Shown: positions 36,905-50,340, counted from the first letter of the stretch. The stretch is 64,000 bases of DNA from Acanthacorydalis orientalis (GCA_034766995.1 CM068317.1:34494928-34558927), one strand, 5' to 3'. Numbers and translations are program-made. The notes: generated from the letters alone by a model not told the origin.

Positions 36905-38700
36905 ATATATATATATATAAAGAGTGGAAGAAAAATATAAATAGATAAATGCACAAAGAAAAAGCTATAAATAGATACATATATGTCAATAAAAGTATTT
37001 TGTATGACCGAATGTATTATGTATACGAATTATCCCTATTTTTATGTAAATTCCTGCAATCAGTGACAAATATTCATTTCACTCCTACGACTATTTAACA
37101 TTACAATAATCATCATATCAACTATCCTGACGTCATCAAAATATCTGATTGTTCTTTGTAGTTCATAAGCGATATCGTACTGCCCATTCAACAAATTTTG
37201 TATGGGGAAAAAGAACTAAAAGTAAAATAGGGTGGAGTGTTTATTTTATAGGGGAAATTGTAAAGGGACATTTTGGTACCGTGTGCATCAAATAAAAGAT
37301 CAATCGTCACGTGTATTACATTGAACAAAATCATTTTTCATTTCACTCACTGTATTGTCTTGTCCCAAACCTATAATAATTAATCACATTTTTTATTTTG
37401 CATTTAATTGTTATCGACAATTTAAAAATAGACTATCTATCTATTGGTGTTATCGATTTCTTGTACAAATAAAAATAAATAATTGAAAATAATTAATTAA
37501 TAAATTAATTCAACTAGTTTTATTTGCATTTAAAAGAGAAATATTTTTATTAATTGAAAAACCAGAAAAGAATAGAAGTAAATTCATAATATTAATTTAA
37601 TATACTATTAATACTTTAAATAATCATTAAAAATCTTAAAAATTAAATTAAAAATCTTTAAAATAATTAAAAATCTTTTTTCAGCATTTTAGAACATTTT
37701 ATTTATTTATTATTACATAACTTTAAAAATTTTCAAATTGGGCTTTGAATTGTAATTTAACTCGTAGTTTCAAGAAAATGAAAAAAGATTTTATTAAAAA
37801 AATAATGTAAATAAATAAAATGAAATCTATTTACATATTTTAATATGCTATTTAATATATTTTTAAAAAAAATATAAAAATGAATTAAAATAAAATCGTA
37901 CAATGTTTAGTAATCCAATATAAGAATACTTTGGCCATTTTTTACAAACTAAAATTATTTTTTTGTTTTTGGAAAATTTAGTAGATATTTCGCTCAATAA
38001 AAAACTATTTATTCCATAAATATCACCATTTACTATCGTAAAAATTAAAAAATAAGAAGTAATACTTTATTTGAACTTCAGTAACAGAATTTAAAAAATA
38101 TATTTTTCATGCAAAATAATTCATCCACTTCGTTAATTAATTTAAAAGATTTTAGGTTATTTCTTTTTTTATAATCTCTTTGCCTATCGTGTTTTTTTTG
38201 TATTTGTGCTTATCTAATAAAAATAATTAACTTATTACTAATTAATGTTTGTTACCTATCTTAAATTTAATTTTGAATATGAAAAGTTGTTTTGCCACAT
38301 AATACTAAATAATGATATTAATAAATCTATTATTGATTCTCATAAAAAGGAAAATGTGTAGAACAATTTCAGTCGTCTATTCTATGAACAATTTAAGATA
38401 TTATTAATTATTTTAAAAGATTTTAGAAAAATCATAATATTATTTTTGAATCTTCGACCATGTTATAACTATTTTTCATGTATTACTTAATGAGCAATTT
38501 TTGTAAATTATTAAGACATAAATTTCTGTCTTCTAAAGATAGATTGAGTACAATTTACTGTTTACAAAGAATTCTTATTTATATTCATCTAAAAAGGTGT
38601 GATTTTATTATTTAACAAACTATTTTTCGTCACGCAGTAAAGATCAAAAAAAAAATAACATTTCAGTTTATTATTCAAAAAAAATTGAGTATGATATATG
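35200..38700. other. AT-rich non-coding DNA with microsatellites
   Basis: No gene is supported. It holds a CA-rich run at 35660-35705, an interrupted TA/TG block at 35884-35959, (TA)n at 36294-36347, and (TA)n(TG)n(TA)n at 36862-36920. A short ttaaaaatctt triplicate lies near 37628-37680. Confidence 0.55.
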
Positions 38701-38729
38701 AACATTTTTCTGAACTGTATTCAGGGTGG

Positions 38730-39200
38730 ATTAAATGAACGAACTGTCCACTGTAACAAGAACAAATCAGTGTTGAGTGTCTCCAACAGATATCAGATAT
38801 CATCGTCCGTGGCGTGCTGAGATCGAATCCCGCCAGAGGCGCGGCCGCCCGCTGTCGATAATTCTATTATGGTAAAAGGTTACATCGACTAGCTGGCGCA
38901 AATCGCATCATAAATCTGCGTTACGTTCAATTTCATATTGAATTTTATATCATATATGCGAATAAGTTCGCAACGCACTGACATTTCTGTCTGTCTGTAT
39001 GTATATGTGTGTTTGTACGTGTGTTTGTGCGTGTTAAATGGCGGATAGGGATAAGAATTTATTTATTGGTTTTGACAACAGTTGGCCGTAATGGTCGAGG
39101 TAATAGATATTTATCGCTCGATTAGATATTTGAATTGTTCCCGATGGAAATTTATATATTTTCGACAGGAGTGACGGTTTCATTTATTCCGTATGTGTTT
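38730..39200. promoter_or_regulatory. CpG/GC-raised island with NotI site and B-box-like motif
   Basis: The core gccagaggcgcggccgcccgc near 38832-38852 contains GCGGCCGC, very unusual in this AT context. Just upstream, agatcgaatccc (38819-38830) resembles a Pol III B-box with two mismatches, without a matching A-box or tRNA fold. Downstream, 39040-39180 is also GC-raised. No coding frame is supported. Candidate promoter or conserved regulatory DNA. Confidence 0.35.
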
Positions 39201-39209
39201 ATGTCTCTC

Positions 39210-41166
39210 TGTATGATTTATTCATTTCACTAATTTTTAAATACAATCATACACATACTAATATATACAGACATACTTATGTGTATATATATGGATATAT
39301 GCGTTTACGTTTATGTCTTTTTGTTATGTCTATATAACCAAAATCAAAAGAAAAAAATCACTTCGTAAAAATTAAAAAAATAACTGAACCATAAATATAG
39401 ACAATATTTTATTTATTTCAAAACTTTTTTAAAAACCAGTAACTGTTAAAAGTAATGCAATAGCTTCAATTATGAAAAAAATAAATTAAAAAAAAATAAA
39501 GTACAAATCAGGACAAAATCTATATTAAAAATGCAATTCTTAAGAAATACTACCTTTAAACTGAAGTGAAATATTAAATAATAATACATTTGAATGTAAA
39601 AAAATGTTACACTCTTATAAATTCAAACAAATGTTAACTCCTTCAATGAATATCTTTAAACAACCTAAGTTGTTCAAAGACAAGAGCGATTTGTTCAAGA
39701 CTCATTATTCTTGACTTTAATTCAGTATAGATTCCTCATCAATTCGTATTATTAAATATTTTTATTTATTAAAAGTAAACTTATAAACAAAGTAAAATAT
39801 TTAAAGAAATATTGAAATGTAATCAACTTATGAAGTTCTGATAAAAAATCAGACTTCAGATCAATATATTATTAATGAGGAAATTATAGAATCCTAGACT
39901 ACATTTTAAAATCCAGTTGAAGGAAAAAATAAGTGGATTATTCAATGTTAATAACATGGGGTAAACGATAGAATGTAAAGTAGAATTTAAAAGACTGTTA
40001 AGTTTTGTTTAATGGAAGTTATATACATTTATATATATATAGAGAGAGAGAGAGAGACTTAAATAATATTTTTAAATTTTTTTTATCTTCATTCAACAAT
40101 TTACAGTTTCTATTTTTAATTTCAATTGCGCGTACAAATTACTAACACTTAAAGAAATATATTTCGATATTTTATAATAACAGGTAATTTGTTCACGTTA
40201 AATGCACACACGGTTAATATAGTATTTCATACCATGTGCATACACAGAAATCTTATTTCTTACAATGTGTTTCCCCTTCATGTTATGCACTATCGTACGG
40301 TCGTTTGTTTTAGTGAGAACAAACGACAAACACATGTTTTTACTGATGGAAAGCGACTATGACAAAAATAAACTGATCTTAATTAAGCATATATTGGAGA
40401 AATATAATGGTTTATTTTAAATACTTCACTACAATAGTTTGTTTTTGTATTGTACATTTCTTTAATAAGATGCTATTTTCATAGAAAAACACTTCATTTG
40501 ATAATTATTTTGATTAGAATTCCAAATACTTCTCCTATAAACCGAAATACTTTTTGAAATAAAATTAAAAAAAATGTTTGTACCTACCTACCACTTAAAT
40601 TTCATAATAGAAACATAATTTATACGTTTCTGAATAATATTAATATATTATATAAGTATAATTTTTGATCAATATTGGTATAAAAAATAATTCTTGGATA
40701 TTTTTGAAATATAATTTAAAACAAATTTAATTTAAAATAAAAAAAATAGGCATTAATTAGAAATTATGTATCTTAAGATTAAAATGACTTAATAATTATA
40801 TATATATATATATTTATAATACAATTTAGGAATATATAACTATCTTGGGAAAATTATATTATTTTTTATATCACTAAAAATGTCATAAAACCTTAAGTAA
40901 ATAATGACATAAGAAGACATAAAAATGAAGTTATTCTCTAAAGTATAATTAATTTCGAAATTAAAACAAGATAATAAACCTTTATGTTGTATATATATAT
41001 ATATATATATATATATTGCAAACACAAATAATTTTTATCCAAAAACGTTATGCAAAATGCATTTTATACTAATAAAAATATTAAAAAACTTCGAATTTAA
41101 AATGATTAATACTAATACATTTATCGAAATTATATAATAAAAAATGTATATGACAAAATAACTTAA

Positions 41167-41204
<38 letters not shown>

Positions 41205-41366
41205 TATAAATTGACCGTCTTTAGAAAATAAAATACAAATTAATAGAATAAAAAAGATTCACATAATAGACTGAAGAAAAATAGTAAATTATAGTCAGAA
41301 AATATGTTTTTGCAAGACTTACATATTTTACAATATTCATATAGTTTATATATGAATGTGTGAATG

Positions 41367-41444
<78 letters not shown>

Positions 41445-41550
41445 GTATGTATATTTATATAAAAAAGTCAAGTATAGAGTAAAAAATGTCAACTAAAATT
41501 GAAGAACATAAAAAAATTCTGACATTTTATTAAAGTTTAAGTAAATTTAA
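39210..41550. other. AT-rich non-coding DNA
   Basis: No gene is supported. It holds (TA)n(GA)n at 40031-40059, a 10-bp perfect hairpin gtcgtttgtt/aacaaacgac at 40300-40327, and TA tracts at 40985-41015, 41169-41200 and an interrupted block at 41368-41443. Confidence 0.5.
40300..40327. repeat. 10-bp perfect hairpin
   Basis: Arms gtcgtttgtt (40300-40309) and aacaaacgac (40318-40327) flank an 8-nt loop. Confidence 0.75.
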
Positions 41551-41562
41551 AATGATTTAAAA

Positions 41563-42207
41563 CAGCGTTTCCCAAATTTTTCATACTACTGAACACTTCA
41601 CAAATCTTAAAATTTTAATGGAATACCTTGGTTATTATGTAGGGTAAGTGGATATAAATAATAAATAAAATAAATGAGTAAATCTAAGTGTTAAAAAAAC
41701 ATTTATTGTCAAAGGTTAATATTTAAAACAAAATACATAAAAATAATAAAATAAACTAATGTGTATATATATTGTGAATTCTTAATAACTTCGATGTTTT
41801 TGGGTCTTTGAATTACAAATTCTTTTGATATCAGACACAATATTAGAAAGATGAATTCTCATATCTGATGTAGCGTCGAGACTGTTTCTGGACTTTGATT
41901 TGGTTACAGCATAGTATGAGAGTCCTGCGTTGCATAAATATGTCGTTGTAAATGGCAGTAAAATAAGAATAGCTAGTTTTGACACAATTGAGTACTCTTC
42001 TATTAAATTTGTCCAGAAATTATTTAATGAAATTTCCTCGTGTTTTTGTTTTAAATCAGAGTAACACGCTGCGCTAGCCCTAATAGCACAATCGACACTC
42101 AAACATGTTTGAAACTGTTACAGCATTTAAAATCTTTCCCGACTCACATTAATTTTGACAATTTTTCACGTAGCACATATCCACTTTTTATAGTTTGGGA
42201 AATGCTG
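41563..42207 (-). mobile_element. hAT element, internally deleted, with target duplication
   Basis: Termini CAGCGTTTCCCAAATT (41563-41578) and, on minus, CAGCATTTCCCAAACT (42207-42192) are hAT-type inverted repeats. Flanks atttaaaa (41555-41562) and atttagaa (42208-42215) are an 8-bp target duplication with one change. Subterminal agtggatat (41648) and atatccact (42177) form a further inverted pair. The 645-bp interior keeps the C-terminal part of the transposase (separate entry). Confidence 0.88.
41782..42102 (-). pseudogene. hAT transposase C-terminal (dimerisation) fragment
   Basis: The minus frame of about 106 codons has no ATG (it opens at a TTG). It reads NNFWTNLIEEYSIVSKLAIL, then ILLPFTTTYLCNAGLSYYAV, then TKSKSRNSLDATSDMRIHLS and ends KRICNSKTQKHRSY. 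The order FW..L..EY.IVSK.A...LLPF.TTYLC..G.S....KSK.R..LD...D.R..LS.I is the C-terminal dimerisation domain of hAT transposases of the ZBED5/SCAND3-like group. The N-terminal BED zinc finger and most of the catalytic domain are absent, so this is a residual fragment. It sits within intact hAT termini. It cannot act as a transposase on its own. It could bind partner transposases if expressed, which is inference. Confidence 0.85.
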
Positions 42208-42219
42208 ATTTAGAAAATG

Positions 42220-43580
42220 ACTTCAAGATTTAATATTGAATTGTTAAACTTTAACACTTTATTTGCTATCTAAGTGTTGTTATCTTAATTGCAGAAATAA
42301 AATTTGTAATCAAAAAAGAGAATCAATTCTATTTCTCCTCGTTTTTCTTTCTAAATTTATATTATATGTGAAGATCAGTTGCAAGATTCGCCTTATCAAA
42401 CTTAAATGATTTCAAAATACGTATTAAACGTATTTACGTTGAAATATGTAAAACAACAAAAATAATATTTTAAAAATTGATATTCTCTAGAGATCAATTA
42501 AATTTTCATCAAACACTCAGTGATTATTTCGGAGTACAGTGACAAACGTTTTTATAAAAGTGTAGAGTTATTTTTGAGAAAAATGAATTAGAATACTATA
42601 TGAAAAAGTATATCAATTTGTTGTTAAAAATATATTAAATAATTCATTAATCTATCATTAATATAATTTTATGTATATTTAATTATGTTTTACATCTGAT
42701 TTTAATTAAATAAAATGAATATATTTAACTCAAATAATTCAAATTATAATTATTTTAAATTTATAATTAAATTTCGATTAAATTTACTTATTTTAAAATT
42801 AATTACATTTTGAATTTCAACGTATAAAATTATTGATTATGTTTTATTCATAGAACTCGCTTAAAAATTAACCAGAATAATTTAATAAGAGTGTATTATA
42901 ATTCATACAAGCAATATTTGTATCTTTAAGCGGAATAATTTGTTTATTAATAGAATAATGTATCTATTTTCAAAATAATTTATAAATACAAAAATTATAT
43001 GAAATTATTTTTGTGTATCGTTAATAAAATATGATTTTAATTATAATCAAAAAAAGAATCTTACATATAAAAAATACAAATCCAAATAATGTTATCTATA
43101 AATAGTAATAATATAAAAAAAACAACACTGACATAATTTAAATAAAATCGTATCGATTTTTAAATAAACAACAAATTATATTAAACGCAATCGCATGAAA
43201 ATTCTTTAAAAAATATGTGCATAGTAAAACGTACCGTTTGAAAATATGAAAATAATGTTAAGGTTACGTTGATTATACCAAATAAATAAGACGTATGGTT
43301 ATATACTGAATTCAAAATATTGAACTAATCAACATTATTCATGTACGTGACCGGACGAAGATTTATATTTGCTCGGCTTTTTGGTATTGCAGAATATATG
43401 AAATTTGATGAGCAGTCTGTTCAAAAGTTACACAAATATATGGCAAAAGAAAATTGTAACCAATCAATATATTTCTATTCAATCGGAATTATTAAAGTTG
43501 GTTCACTTTTTTTGAATTTATTACGATTTGATACAAAATCAAACGATATTGTTTATATGTTAACATACATGCATGTATAT

Positions 43581-43612
<32 letters not shown>

Positions 43613-43991
43613 GAAAGTATTCTATAAATACATTTCATATTTATGTATACTGTTGATTTGTATATAATGATATAGTGAAATTCTTTCTTATCTTCTAAAA
43701 GAAATGCTTTTATTAGCATATTGGATGTATTCATATCTTTATAGTTTTCACTTTAGACATCAATATGTAATCTATCGTCGTTCCAATCCTAAGGAAATCC
43801 TCTTTAAAATTTTGAAAATTTTAACAATTTTTTTGCATTCATCCAATATTTTTTTTATATCTGTATCATATTATATTAGTAATGTCTTCTTGGACCTTTT
43901 TATAATTCTTGATTCTTAATAACTTATTTGTCTGTTCACTTTTTTTTGAAATATATCTCATTAATATTTATTTCAAAATTTTCACATATTT

Positions 43992-44051
<60 letters not shown>

Positions 44052-44490
44052 CCATCATTCTTCAACTTTTAGCAATCCATTTTTGATAAGAATATATAAT
44101 TTCTTTAAAAGAAACAATTGAGTACTTTTATTTTATTTACTTCAAATATATCTTTCTATTTTTCTTACCACACATGTTCACCAAGATTGTTTATAATTAT
44201 TTATACTTCTTAGTTTCCAGTAATTCATTTTAGTTGTATGTCTGTGATTGTCTGTTCTTGTAGGAAGTGTGTAGGTCTTAGTCATTTCTATTTAATTTTT
44301 TTTCTCTTATGTTTAGAGATTAGAGGGTACGATAAACTATTTCATCTCATGAATTTAAGGTCATTTATTCTACAAATCCATTATATGTTATTTTATTTCA
44401 CACGTTTTCGGTTGTTTCATTATCATCTAATAAATTTATCAATTTTATTATGAAACAGTTAAATCATTATCTAGCTATTTAACTATATAA
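42220..44490. other. AT-rich non-coding DNA
   Basis: No gene is supported. A plus ORF of 108 codons at 43341-43667 begins MYVTGRRFIFARLFGIAEYM and is protein-like for about 70 residues before entering a TA repeat. It has no recognised family and no splice context. TA tracts lie at 43573-43612 and 43996-44048. Confidence 0.45.
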
Positions 44491-44506
44491 AAGTGTTTGT
44501 CTAATA

Positions 44507-44903
44507 CAGTGTTCTTCAAACTGAGTTCCGTGGAACCCTGAAGTTCCGCAGAACGCTGAAATTCCGAACACCATCTTCAGAGGTTTCGCGAGTTATAATC
44601 AAAATTCAAAAGAAATTTCGAAGAAAACACCCGAAAAGCTAAAAATTCAAAATAGTTAATTTATAACATTATTTTATTTCTATAAATACCTATTATAGTC
44701 TATTACTATGCAGTAAAACTGTATTTATGAGTACACATTATGATCCCGCTCAATCAGATGTAAATAATAAATTTGGGTCATGTAAGATAACTGATTTTTA
44801 AAAATATGAAGTACGAATATTGAATTTTCTTGGGATGGTAAGAGTTCCACAAAAAATTATAAACTTGAGGATTTCGTGAATAGACAAAGTTTGAAGATTT
44901 GTG
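44507..44903. mobile_element. Non-autonomous hAT (MITE) with exact 8-bp target duplication
   Basis: Flanks gtctaata at 44499-44506 and again at 44904-44911 are identical. Termini CAGTGTTCTTCAAACT (44507-44522) and, on minus, CACAAATCTTCAAACT (44903-44888) match at 12 of 16 positions. Subterminal gttccgtggaaccctg...gttccgcagaac is the GTTCCGCGGAAC-type repeat common in hAT ends. At 397 bp and without transposase coding, it is a non-autonomous copy. The intact duplication suggests a more recent insertion than its neighbours. Confidence 0.85.
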
Positions 44904-44919
44904 GTCTAATATGATTTCA

Positions 44920-45616
44920 CAAATTTGATAAATATGTAACTTTTTTGTTAAAATGCTCCCAGATTATTAACAATTATATGCTGTTTTTGATAATGGCATG
45001 ATTTTAAAATTAAAAACACTGATACATATCTTTTAGATTATTTTAAAATTTCCACAGATTACAGTAGGTACTCCTGATATTATTAGTATAGTATAAAAAT
45101 CAACTCATTAAAATGAATATGTTTCCCCTCATACACAGATAAATTTAATGAGTGTAAATTTGACATTATTTTCAATAGAATTTCTAAAAAAATACTTTTC
45201 ACTTTTCAGGCATTACGTTGTGAATTTTAAAACAAAATAAATTCCTATAAAATCAAATATAGGTCTAAGCAGTCTATTATTAAAAAAAATATTTATTTTA
45301 TTTGCCATTCTGATTTTAATTGTCAAAATAGGACTATCTATTTTTAGTACACTAGCTAAATTTACTTTTATAAATAAATCGTCACTTGTCACCTAAATTT
45401 AATGTCATCATTTTTAGTGTGCTTAAGTACAAAAATGGTAATGGCATCAACAATCAAAATGTTCATAAAAAATCAAAATAGCCAATAATCATATCTTAAA
45501 CATTTTTGAACAGATGTGTTTTGTAGTTTTAAAAGATGAGAAAAAAATCATTTGTAAAAAATTAATAAAATGCATTAATGATTATGTTTTTCATACATGT
45601 ATCAATAGTATTATAT

Positions 45617-45664
<48 letters not shown>

Positions 45665-46092
45665 TGAATAAATACCATATATGTATATATGTTTCTAGCA
45701 AAATGGTAATGAATATTTATTTGTGTTAAAAGGACTGACACCAAATCGTAAAATGTATTTTAAGTCTGAACATCTGAACACAAGCATTCAAATGAAAAAC
45801 TTTTCGTATTAGAATTCATTTTAAATTCAAAGTGAATTTTCACAATAAATAGACAGGTGGAGAGATATATTTGCATTTTATTTTTACAAGGAAATAAAAC
45901 TTTCCGAATGCATTCAGAATGCCTGTTTATATGAATATTTATTATTATGCACATAAATTATTTCGGCGTCTGTATATATTTTTTTTAGTTCTTTTTTTTA
46001 GAATGCGTATATGTGTTTTACGTAATTTTTACTCTTTTACCTGGCTATATTACACTTTTATTACTTATTTTAATTCTTACTACATCTCCATC

Positions 46093-46173
<81 letters not shown>

Positions 46174-48680
46174 ATGTATGCATATATAACAATATATACA
46201 ATTATTTGGTATAAAATTAAAGAGAACTTAAATTATCTGTGTTGAATTTTATAATGACTTACTTAGAAAAGATTTTTTTCTGTGAATATATGTATAGAAA
46301 AAATATCTATGCATAGAGGAGAGTGACTTCGAGTTTTATTTATACTAAATTTATTTATAAACCATTTAACACTCATCTGTTAGAAAATATCACAATACTG
46401 GAATTCTTCTGTGACATAAGAAATTCAAAAGCTTTTTAAATGTTTTACAAAAGATGAAAAAATAATCATCCACTTCCTGTCTATTAAGAGAATAAATATT
46501 TCCCCATAAATTAAATATACTTAAATAACGTTATGAAAATTTATTAAAGAAATTAGGGAATTTAATAGCTATTAATTAAAGGTATAATATTTTACAGAGA
46601 ATTTCTTAAACATATGTTCACAATCGTTCAGAATTACTCAGTTATCATTAAGTGTGGCACAAAATTATAAATACTTCAATGCGATGTTAAAAAGAGAATA
46701 AAGCAAAACGTCATCGTTTAAATTTTGATTTCATTTTTAGACTGAAGTGATAATAAAATTAAGTATACAAGTTATAAAAAAGATCGTTTAGAATATATTC
46801 TTTGATGCATACAAGGAAGCGCCGAAACCACTACAACATGGTAATAGCTACTTGAACGTTGTAAAACTTTATTTGTGGCGACGTCAGTGTAAAGTATTGT
46901 CTCAAGGTGCGAACACACGTGCTACAACATTGTATCTATTATATGATACGGAACTTGAGCTGTATCACTTTTGTATTGTATTTTATAAGATGTTTCGATT
47001 TATTTTCAATTTACGGAAACATGAATGAAACAAATTACTATAATAAACATTTATGTTCCTCGTTTTTTATCATTCAATCGATTGAAACAACACTTTAAAT
47101 AAGAAATTTAATACTTTTATTATAATTAGAAAATTTATCTGCGATTATGTATATTTTTAACTTTTGATTTTAAATAAAACAATCTAATATTAAATTCATG
47201 TCACTAATTGTGTTTTAATTGATGTTTTTTTTTAAAAAAAAAGCTTTTTTCAGTTAACGAATGAAAAAATCTCTATATTTTTTCTATATCTACATGTGAT
47301 TTAATGTGAAAAAAACATTATTTTTTATTTACTTTCTTGACAGACTTGAAATTTATTTTTTGATATACTATAATTACTTAAAATATTTTTATGGCATTTA
47401 ATTGTTACTTATATTTTAAAAAACAAACATATTCAAGTTATTTTTCAATTTGTGGAGATGCAATTAAAATATAAAGATATAAACAATCAAATTCCTCCTT
47501 TTTATGAAAACGTTTAAGTATTGAAATAAATTAACCAGTAAATATTTGAAGTTGATGTATTTAAATGAGTTGATTAAATTGCCAACAATTCTTTTAATAT
47601 ATTGACAAGTATATAATTATTCTACAATCGTCTTTATTTGTACATATTTAGTTATTTGACAGGAAATCCTTTTTAATATTAAAATTGTCACTCATAATTA
47701 ATTTTGTTCTTTAAATGGATTTTTTGAGCTATTCATTCATATTTCATGAAAAGAAATTATATGGATTTAAGAGTAATTATTTTTTCATAAAGTAAATAAA
47801 TAAATCTTTACATAATCTTCATATGAGTCATTGTTAGACTTATAACAGATTTTATCTTTGACAATATTCGTATTGAATAGAAAAATAAGTTCTTCTTAAA
47901 CGCAGTTTACTAACTTTCTAGTTTATAAAAGTGTTCCAGATAATATTGGTTTTTATTAGCATATAATGACGACGATAGAAGAGGAATGAGAAAGTAAATA
48001 AAAGAAAATTTAGTTTTCAAACTTTTATTTACTGTAAGTTATTCGAAACTAAATTAAAATACTTAATAATTTTTTCATAAGTATATAAATTTGAGTTGAA
48101 TATTAATAATGATTTGAAATTTTCCTACTTACAAATGTATACTAACTCGCTTTCAAAACATATACATAATTTAAATATTTTTTTATAAATTATTATATGA
48201 ATACACTTTTTATTTATTTAATTTAATTTGAAATTTAAATTAGTTGATATCAGGAAATTAAAAAATTGTTATTTTTATATTTTGTTAAAAAATATCTGTC
48301 ATTTACATTTTTTATTAATAAATTAAATATAGAGAAATTTCAGTAATTATTATATACTTAAATTAATATTTCAGTTTCAAGAATATTAAATAATATTTAA
48401 TTTAAAGAATTATTTTCTAAATGGTAGTTGGAAAATATGTTCCTTTTTTTCTTGATAATAAAATAGTATGTACAAAATTCTCAGTTTAAAATTTCAGTTT
48501 CTCACTACATTACAAGTAAATACTATCGGTTCAACGTGATCCTATTTCGAATTAAATTTTTTTTCAGAAATAAAAATCGAAAAAAGAAGTTTCATATTAT
48601 ATTTTTACACGAATTAAATCTTATATGAATACTTTATGAAACTGTGAAAATCATTTATCACGTTTTCGGCTAGGGATAAA
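44920..48680. other. AT-rich non-coding DNA
   Basis: No gene is supported. It holds TA tracts at 45613-45661 and 46099-46171 (the longest pure tract). A short GC-raised patch at 46810-46930 (gtggcgacgtcag, gtgcgaacacacgtgc) has no supported frame. Confidence 0.5.
46099..46171. repeat. (AT)n microsatellite, longest in window
   Basis: About 36 uninterrupted AT units. Confidence 0.95.
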
Positions 48681-48689
48681 TTTTAAATG

Positions 48690-49030
48690 CAAAATTCAGG
48701 TTTGATTCAGCAAATTTTCGCGGTGGAAATGAGAATTTCGAGTTCAAAACGATTGAGAAAATAAATATTTCTTTGATAACAATAAATTAAAGAATTTAGT
48801 TGAAGCCATTTAATATACAATGCAACGGATCATGAGCTTGCAGAGAATTTAGATGTAACCAAAGCAACCGTTGTCAACCAGTTGAGTGCGGTTAGAAAGA
48901 AAAAGGGCTCTGGATAAATTGATTTGCTGACTAAACATCAATATAATGTATGTTGCGATATCTGTTCTATATTGCTTTTAAAAAGTAGAAATAATCCATT
49001 CCTGGAATGCCCCTATACGAAAAGGGAAGC
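48690..49030 (+). pseudogene. Heavily decayed mariner transposase fragment
   Basis: Across frame changes and stops the plus strand reads QQIF then GGNENFE (compare WFQQFR.G), LKNLVEA near 48789, and HELAENLDVTKATVVNQLSA at about 48830-48890. It then reads VCCDICSILLLKSRNNPFLE (48950-49000). These match the second helix-turn-helix and linker of mariner transposases (ELAE.L.VS..TV.NHL; R.E.CS.LL.RN...PFLD). The catalytic motif expected after PFLD is absent. No termini are evident. It belongs to a different and older lineage than the irritans-like copies. Confidence 0.75.
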
Positions 49031-49039
49031 GTATTTAGT

Positions 49040-49740
49040 AATCTGCAACCATAATTAATTAAAGTAAGGTGAAAAATAATTTTAAATAATTATTATAAGA
49101 AACTAGATGTATTTTAATAGGAGTTACTCGAGAAATGATCAGGGTTATTCAATTAAAGTAATCTAATTCTTCTTAACAACTTATTTATGATAATGTCTTT
49201 TCTCATATAGTACTAATATGCTTCATAATATGCCTCTTCCTTTTTATTCTACAGCTGTGTCATCAATAGAGTATCACTTCTTTAATTTAAGAACCTCGAT
49301 AATTTCTTCTAAAAGAAAATCTATTAAAATCAGGCAGCTACGGGAGATGTTTTAAAATACGTCAGAATCCTTGATTTCTATAACAGACGTCAAAAATAGC
49401 ATTCATTCTTATTAACTAAAGTATTTTGAATTTAATAGTTATTATTTTGTCTAGCAAAATTTATTTTATGCTACAGAATATATATTTAAAGTTAGTGACC
49501 GATATTGTACTTAATCAATATTTCAGTTTTATTTATAATTAAAATTTGAAAACAAAAAAATAATTTGAAAATATGATTTTATATATTGTATAAAGAACCA
49601 ATAAATTATTAGTACTAAATCAAGTCATTAACAAGTCATGGTTTAATTAAATTTAAATATTTATCAAATTTCAGAAACATAGAAAAAATGTAATTGAATT
49701 TTATTAAATTTGACATTACAACTAATTAAGTATTTATATA

Positions 49741-49785
<45 letters not shown>

Positions 49786-49930
49786 GTATATGTATATGTG
49801 TGTGTGGGGAAAAAAATTATAAAATAATACAAATTGAAATACATCGAATCAAATGTTTTAATTGAAAATTGATACGAAATTAATTAATTAATAATCAATT
49901 AAAATGCTTTATACAAAAACCTATCTTTTC
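49040..49930. other. AT-rich non-coding DNA
   Basis: No gene is supported. A TA/TG tract lies at 49745-49806. Confidence 0.5.
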
Positions 49931-50340
49931 GTACCGGGAAAAAAAAGATATATCGGAATGAATTTTTATTTCATGCGGTCGAAATTAATTTACTACAACT
50001 GAGACTGTGGTCATTCGGATGTGAGCCTCGTGCCTGTTTACTGGAGCGTGGTCATCGGCCATAAAAATTCTGTGGATTTTTCAGTGTCGTTATTAAATTA
50101 TTATTTTTTAATCTTTATTGTAATTTGAAACACGAATTTTGAAAGTTAACCAGGTGTTGGATATTAAAAACACGAGCACGGGCATTTATCTTGAATTATC
50201 TACTCATTTCGTGTCGCCCACTGTCGATATTATCAACGTATATTACGATGTAATACGACACATGTTAATTTTATCGTGACATTTGCGTTGCATTATTACG
50301 TCGATATTTTGTATTTATAATAGGAGCTATTTTAATTCAA
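49930..50340. promoter_or_regulatory. GC-raised, possibly conserved regulatory DNA
   Basis: Unique sequence with raised GC and no frame. It contains ggccataaaaattc (50057) and tttataatag (50314), AT-rich homeodomain-like cores embedded in more GC-rich flanks. These are common words, so regulatory function is inference only. Confidence 0.2.

Noticed and set aside
43341..43667. 108-codon plus ORF beginning MYVTGRR
   Set aside because: Protein-like at first, but it runs into a TA repeat and has no recognised family or splice signals. Kept only as a note in the region entry.
44555..44590. CTGAAGATGG on minus resembling the hammerhead-like motif
   Set aside because: It lies within a hAT element, no helix II or GAAA follows in the right place, and no inverted partner exists.
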